NCBI GenBank assembly: GCA_024734495.1
Contig: JALMQS010000085.1
Location: forward strand, 21,953,077 to 22,017,076
Source: Forficula auricularia
Taxonomy: Eukaryota; Arthropoda; Insecta; Dermaptera; Forficulidae
Reading direction: 5' to 3'
DNA length: 64,000 bases
The position numbers were made by a program, and so were the translations under genes. Each line of letters opens with the position of its first letter. Within the stretch, counting starts at the first letter, position 1. Shown here piece by piece: positions 61,320 to 64,000 of the stretch. The notes under the pieces were generated by a model. It did no database searches and was not told the origin of the DNA. It worked only from the letters and a program-made list of their open reading frames with translations.

Positions 61320-62590
61320 ATATTTAATCAAAACTTGTATTTAATTTAATTTAAAGTCTTGTCCAACTCCCTACGATTCCTTTAATATCTAATATGTTTA
61401 TTTGCATCAAGCAGAGGACAACCTCATTGATTTCTCTTAATAAAAAAAAAAAAAATATTTTCTTAGAAAGCGTGTAGATATTTTCGCCCACATTCCTCAA
61501 GTGCCTAAACCAGCAATTGGAATCGTCACTTTGCGCGATTATTTATTTATTTAAAAGCTAAAAATTCCAATCTGGTCTGATTTTACATCAATAATTTTTT
61601 TTTCAACATTTCATCGATGATATCATTCGCTAGTATTAATAAAAATATTTATTTAGTGAGAATAAGATTGGCTTGTGAAGTAGAGAGCTGAGAGCCTGTT
61701 CATACTACAGGCAATGCATTCATACTACTAATGCTAATAGAAATAGAGAACCGGGAATATTTATATACAAAAGTGCGATGCAATTCGTGGATTTCGACAG
61801 ACAGACAGACAAACAGACACGCAAATACGTCAATTACTATGGCCCTGGGCTCATTCAAGTGCAATATAGAGATATATACTTATCAATCTACTCTTATTAA
61901 ACGAGCAAAAATTGTTTGTATATATATATATATATATAATATATTTGGTTTTAATCTTTAAAATATATTTTTAAAAAAATTCCAAAAGCTAATTAATTCC
62001 TTTCAGTTAGTTTAGTTAGTATAGTTTCAATAATCCTTTATAAATACATAATATTGAAATGAATGAATGAGCTCGAATACAAAAGCCAAAAGGCTTAGTT
62101 CTTTTGAAATTGCTGAGGGTCTTAAATACAATAGAAAAAGGATGAGGTGAAATTCCCAAGGGTATTTAAAAAAAAAAATGATTTTTAAATAACAAATTTT
62201 ATTTTAAATTAAATATTTTTCATCTATATATATATATAATCAAAAACTTGGCTAAAACTTCTTTTATTTTTTTCTACCCTATTAAAGACGGTTTTAAGAA
62301 TTTTTTAAAAAAATTTCACCCAACCCAAAAGAAGTTAGGAATTTTTGAAAAAAATAGCTTTTTTTAAATAACCATAACTTTTTCAAAAATTTAGTTATCA
62401 TGACGATTTTTTTTTAATTTTTGGTTTTAAATCTACTTTAAAAAAATAGATAGTTTTTTAAATCTTTGTTGCAGTATTAAATTCTTCTTTGACGATAATG
62501 TGGTTAGAACTATTGAGAATGAATGACACTCAAATATCTTACAAACAGGGCTGCCAACACTTGTTTTTTTTTTGATAGTTTAGTTTTTTT
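61320..62590. other. Intergenic, mostly unrecognised
   Basis: AT-rich. Includes a CAGACAGACAGACAAACAGA microsatellite (61797-61817). A word shared with 6620-6650 (CTACTCTTATTAAACGAGCA plus AAAATTG) occurs at 61889-61915, marking a dispersed repeat end. No gene. Confidence 0.45.
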
Positions 62591-62742
62591 TTTTTTTTTT
62601 TTACTTGTTTATTATTTGTTAAATTGTTGTAATTAATTTGTATTGATGTTTATTAATGTATTGTAGCTAGATTGTATTGATGTTTGGAGGACCTAGCCAC
62701 CGAGGACTTGTGCCTCTAAGCAGGTCGAGAAATAAAGATTTA

Positions 62743-62780
<38 letters not shown>
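62590..62780 (+). repeat. LINE/SINE 3' end with ATT tail
   Basis: Plus-strand copy of the element at 55110-55280 (ACTTGTTTATTATTTGTTAA, GGACCTAGCCACCGAGGACT, AGCAGGTCGAGAAATAAAGA), ending in (ATT)n at 62738-62780. Confidence 0.78.
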
Positions 62781-62781
<1 letters not shown>

Positions 62782-63780
62782 GTCTATTTAATCTACAAAA
62801 AAAACATTGATAAGAACTACTTTTTTATAAGACATCAAATAAACAAAATATTATCAATCTCCAAAAATCCTAATAATTATTCAACTTAATTATCAATGAT
62901 TAAATAATGAATTATTAAATAAATAATTTAATAATTTTTCGACACTGTTCTGTGATATTCCAGAGTGTTATCGCAAGTTTTCTGGATGAATTCCAGTTCC
63001 AATTTCCTTATTTTGGCCTTTTAAGTTTCTTAATAGCCTTTACATTTCCTATTTTTTATGTTTTTTTAATCAGATTTACAACACAATAAAATGAAGCTTG
63101 GGAGGGTGTAATCCTATCAGGAAAACGCTCGCCAATGGCAGCCCCATAACACTTCTTCCACTTTCACCACATAAATTAAGACCATATAAATTCCGTCTTC
63201 AACAAAAAAATGCTCCATTTTTATTATGGTAATACACTATAACTATCTACTGGATTGACACGATAAATAAACCTTTTTAAACTCAAGAATTTTAACTAGT
63301 TTTATTAAGTCGAACATAATCTCTTAAATCTGAGTATAACGAAGTTTTAATATCATTATAAGCACTTATTCTCATTGTTGTGACTTTTCAATTTAATAAT
63401 TATTTATTTAATAATTAATTATTTAATCATTATTATTTAGTAATTAAGTTAAATAATTGTTAAAAATAATTATTAAGGGCTTTTTTGAGATCTAATTGAT
63501 CCATGTATTTTATTTTTTTTGTGGTCGTATAAAAAGTTATTTTAATGAATGTTGTTAAGTTTTTTTTGTAGAATATCATGAGTAGACGTAAAGAAAAATA
63601 TAGGTTTCCATTTAAAAAACAGAACTTAACCTTGAAACACCCTTGAAAGCCCGTTCTAGGTCGACAAACAATAGCGTAGTTTAGTTTTCCCCCTGATATA
63701 AATAAACTTTTTTGAAACTTTTTCATATAATGCACTGTTTTTGAGTTATAAGACTGGCTCAAGACAATAAACTCACCCGG
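62781..63780. mobile_element. CCGGGTGAG element, copy 3, left end missing
   Basis: Interior and right arm as in copies 1 and 2, ending AAACTCACCCGG then TATAG. It lacks the left ~190 bp, where the LINE/SINE tail abuts. Confidence 0.8.
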
Positions 63781-63847
63781 TATAGCATACATATATATTC
63801 CAAATATAAATATATATTAATTTCCACTTCGAATACGTAATTATTTC

Positions 63848-64000
63848 TAGGCGCGTCGACAGAAACCTCCCAAACATTTCATTCGACTCAAACTCACTAT
63901 GCAATTCAGGGATAAAATTTCAATGCTAGGCGTAACTCTAGGGTCCGACCTTTCATGGAATGACCATATCTCAACTACTGGTAAAGCTGCAGCTGGTCTC
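63848..64000 (+). mobile_element. CR1/Jockey-type LINE fragment, runs off the window
   Basis: Nearly identical to 50754-50910 (GCGCGTCGACAGAAACCTCC, ATGCTAGGCGTAACTCTAGG, TGGAATGACCATATCTCAAC); encodes MLGVTLGSDLSWNDHIST. Start abrupt; continues beyond position 64000. Confidence 0.82.

Noticed and set aside
1..64000. CRISPR arrays, operons, rRNA genes, prophage or plasmid features
   Set aside because: None seen; the spliced genes and transposon content are those of an animal nuclear genome, and the tandem repeats lack spacer structure.

Overview
The window is nuclear DNA of an arthropod, most likely an insect. It is strongly AT-rich, with small exons separated by large repeat-filled introns, GT-AG splice sites, and many mariner/Tc1, hAT-type, CR1/Jockey-type, RTE-type and Penelope-like elements. 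There is no bacterial-style gene organisation. One 100-base run of N (39788-39887) is an assembly gap.

Two cellular genes can be reconstructed. (1) On the minus strand, positions 204-33759 hold 19 consecutive exons of an ABC transporter of subfamily C, closest in layout to MRP4/ABCC4. All exons have acceptable GT-AG junctions and all reading-frame phases join without a break, giving about 1,084 codons. They run from the N-terminal linker through TMD1, a complete NBD1 and TMD2 to the start of NBD2. The first exon(s) lie right of 33759 and were not found; the rest of NBD2 lies left of the window. (2) On the plus strand, 47564-56227 hold six exons encoding the C-terminal ~277 codons and stop of a saccharopine dehydrogenase-like oxidoreductase (SCCPDH family). 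It uses one GC-AG intron. Its N-terminal Rossmann exons were not found, and the N gap lies in the stretch where they should be.

Nearly everything else is repeats. Left introns (0.8-12 kb): LINE 3' fragments, a GAAGTCGGT foldback element, a tRNA-like sequence and a mariner/Tc1-type element. 12-25 kb: a hAT-type MITE, SINE-like pieces, a truncated mariner and a 3.0 kb Tc1-like element carrying a 398-bp tandem and inverted repeat with a tRNA-like core. 27-33 kb: a foldback copy, a 3.2 kb CCGGGTGAG terminal-inverted-repeat element carrying two LINE insertions, and an internally deleted mariner beside it. 33.8-47.5 kb: Penelope-like pieces, including a GIY-YIG domain, and several inverted-repeat elements. 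47.5-56 kb: the oxidoreductase gene with further TEs in its introns. 56-64 kb: more inverted repeats, an intact LINE RNase H reading frame, an RTE tail and LINE fragments.

The most unusual signal is a structured motif, CTGA-N-GA-[A/T]-stem-loop-GAAA, seen eleven times between 37 and 61.4 kb, mostly in inverted-repeat or Penelope-like elements. The stem sequence differs between copies but pairing is kept, and the variable base falls at the unconstrained position of the hammerhead ribozyme core. It may be a Penelope-associated ribozyme-like RNA family.
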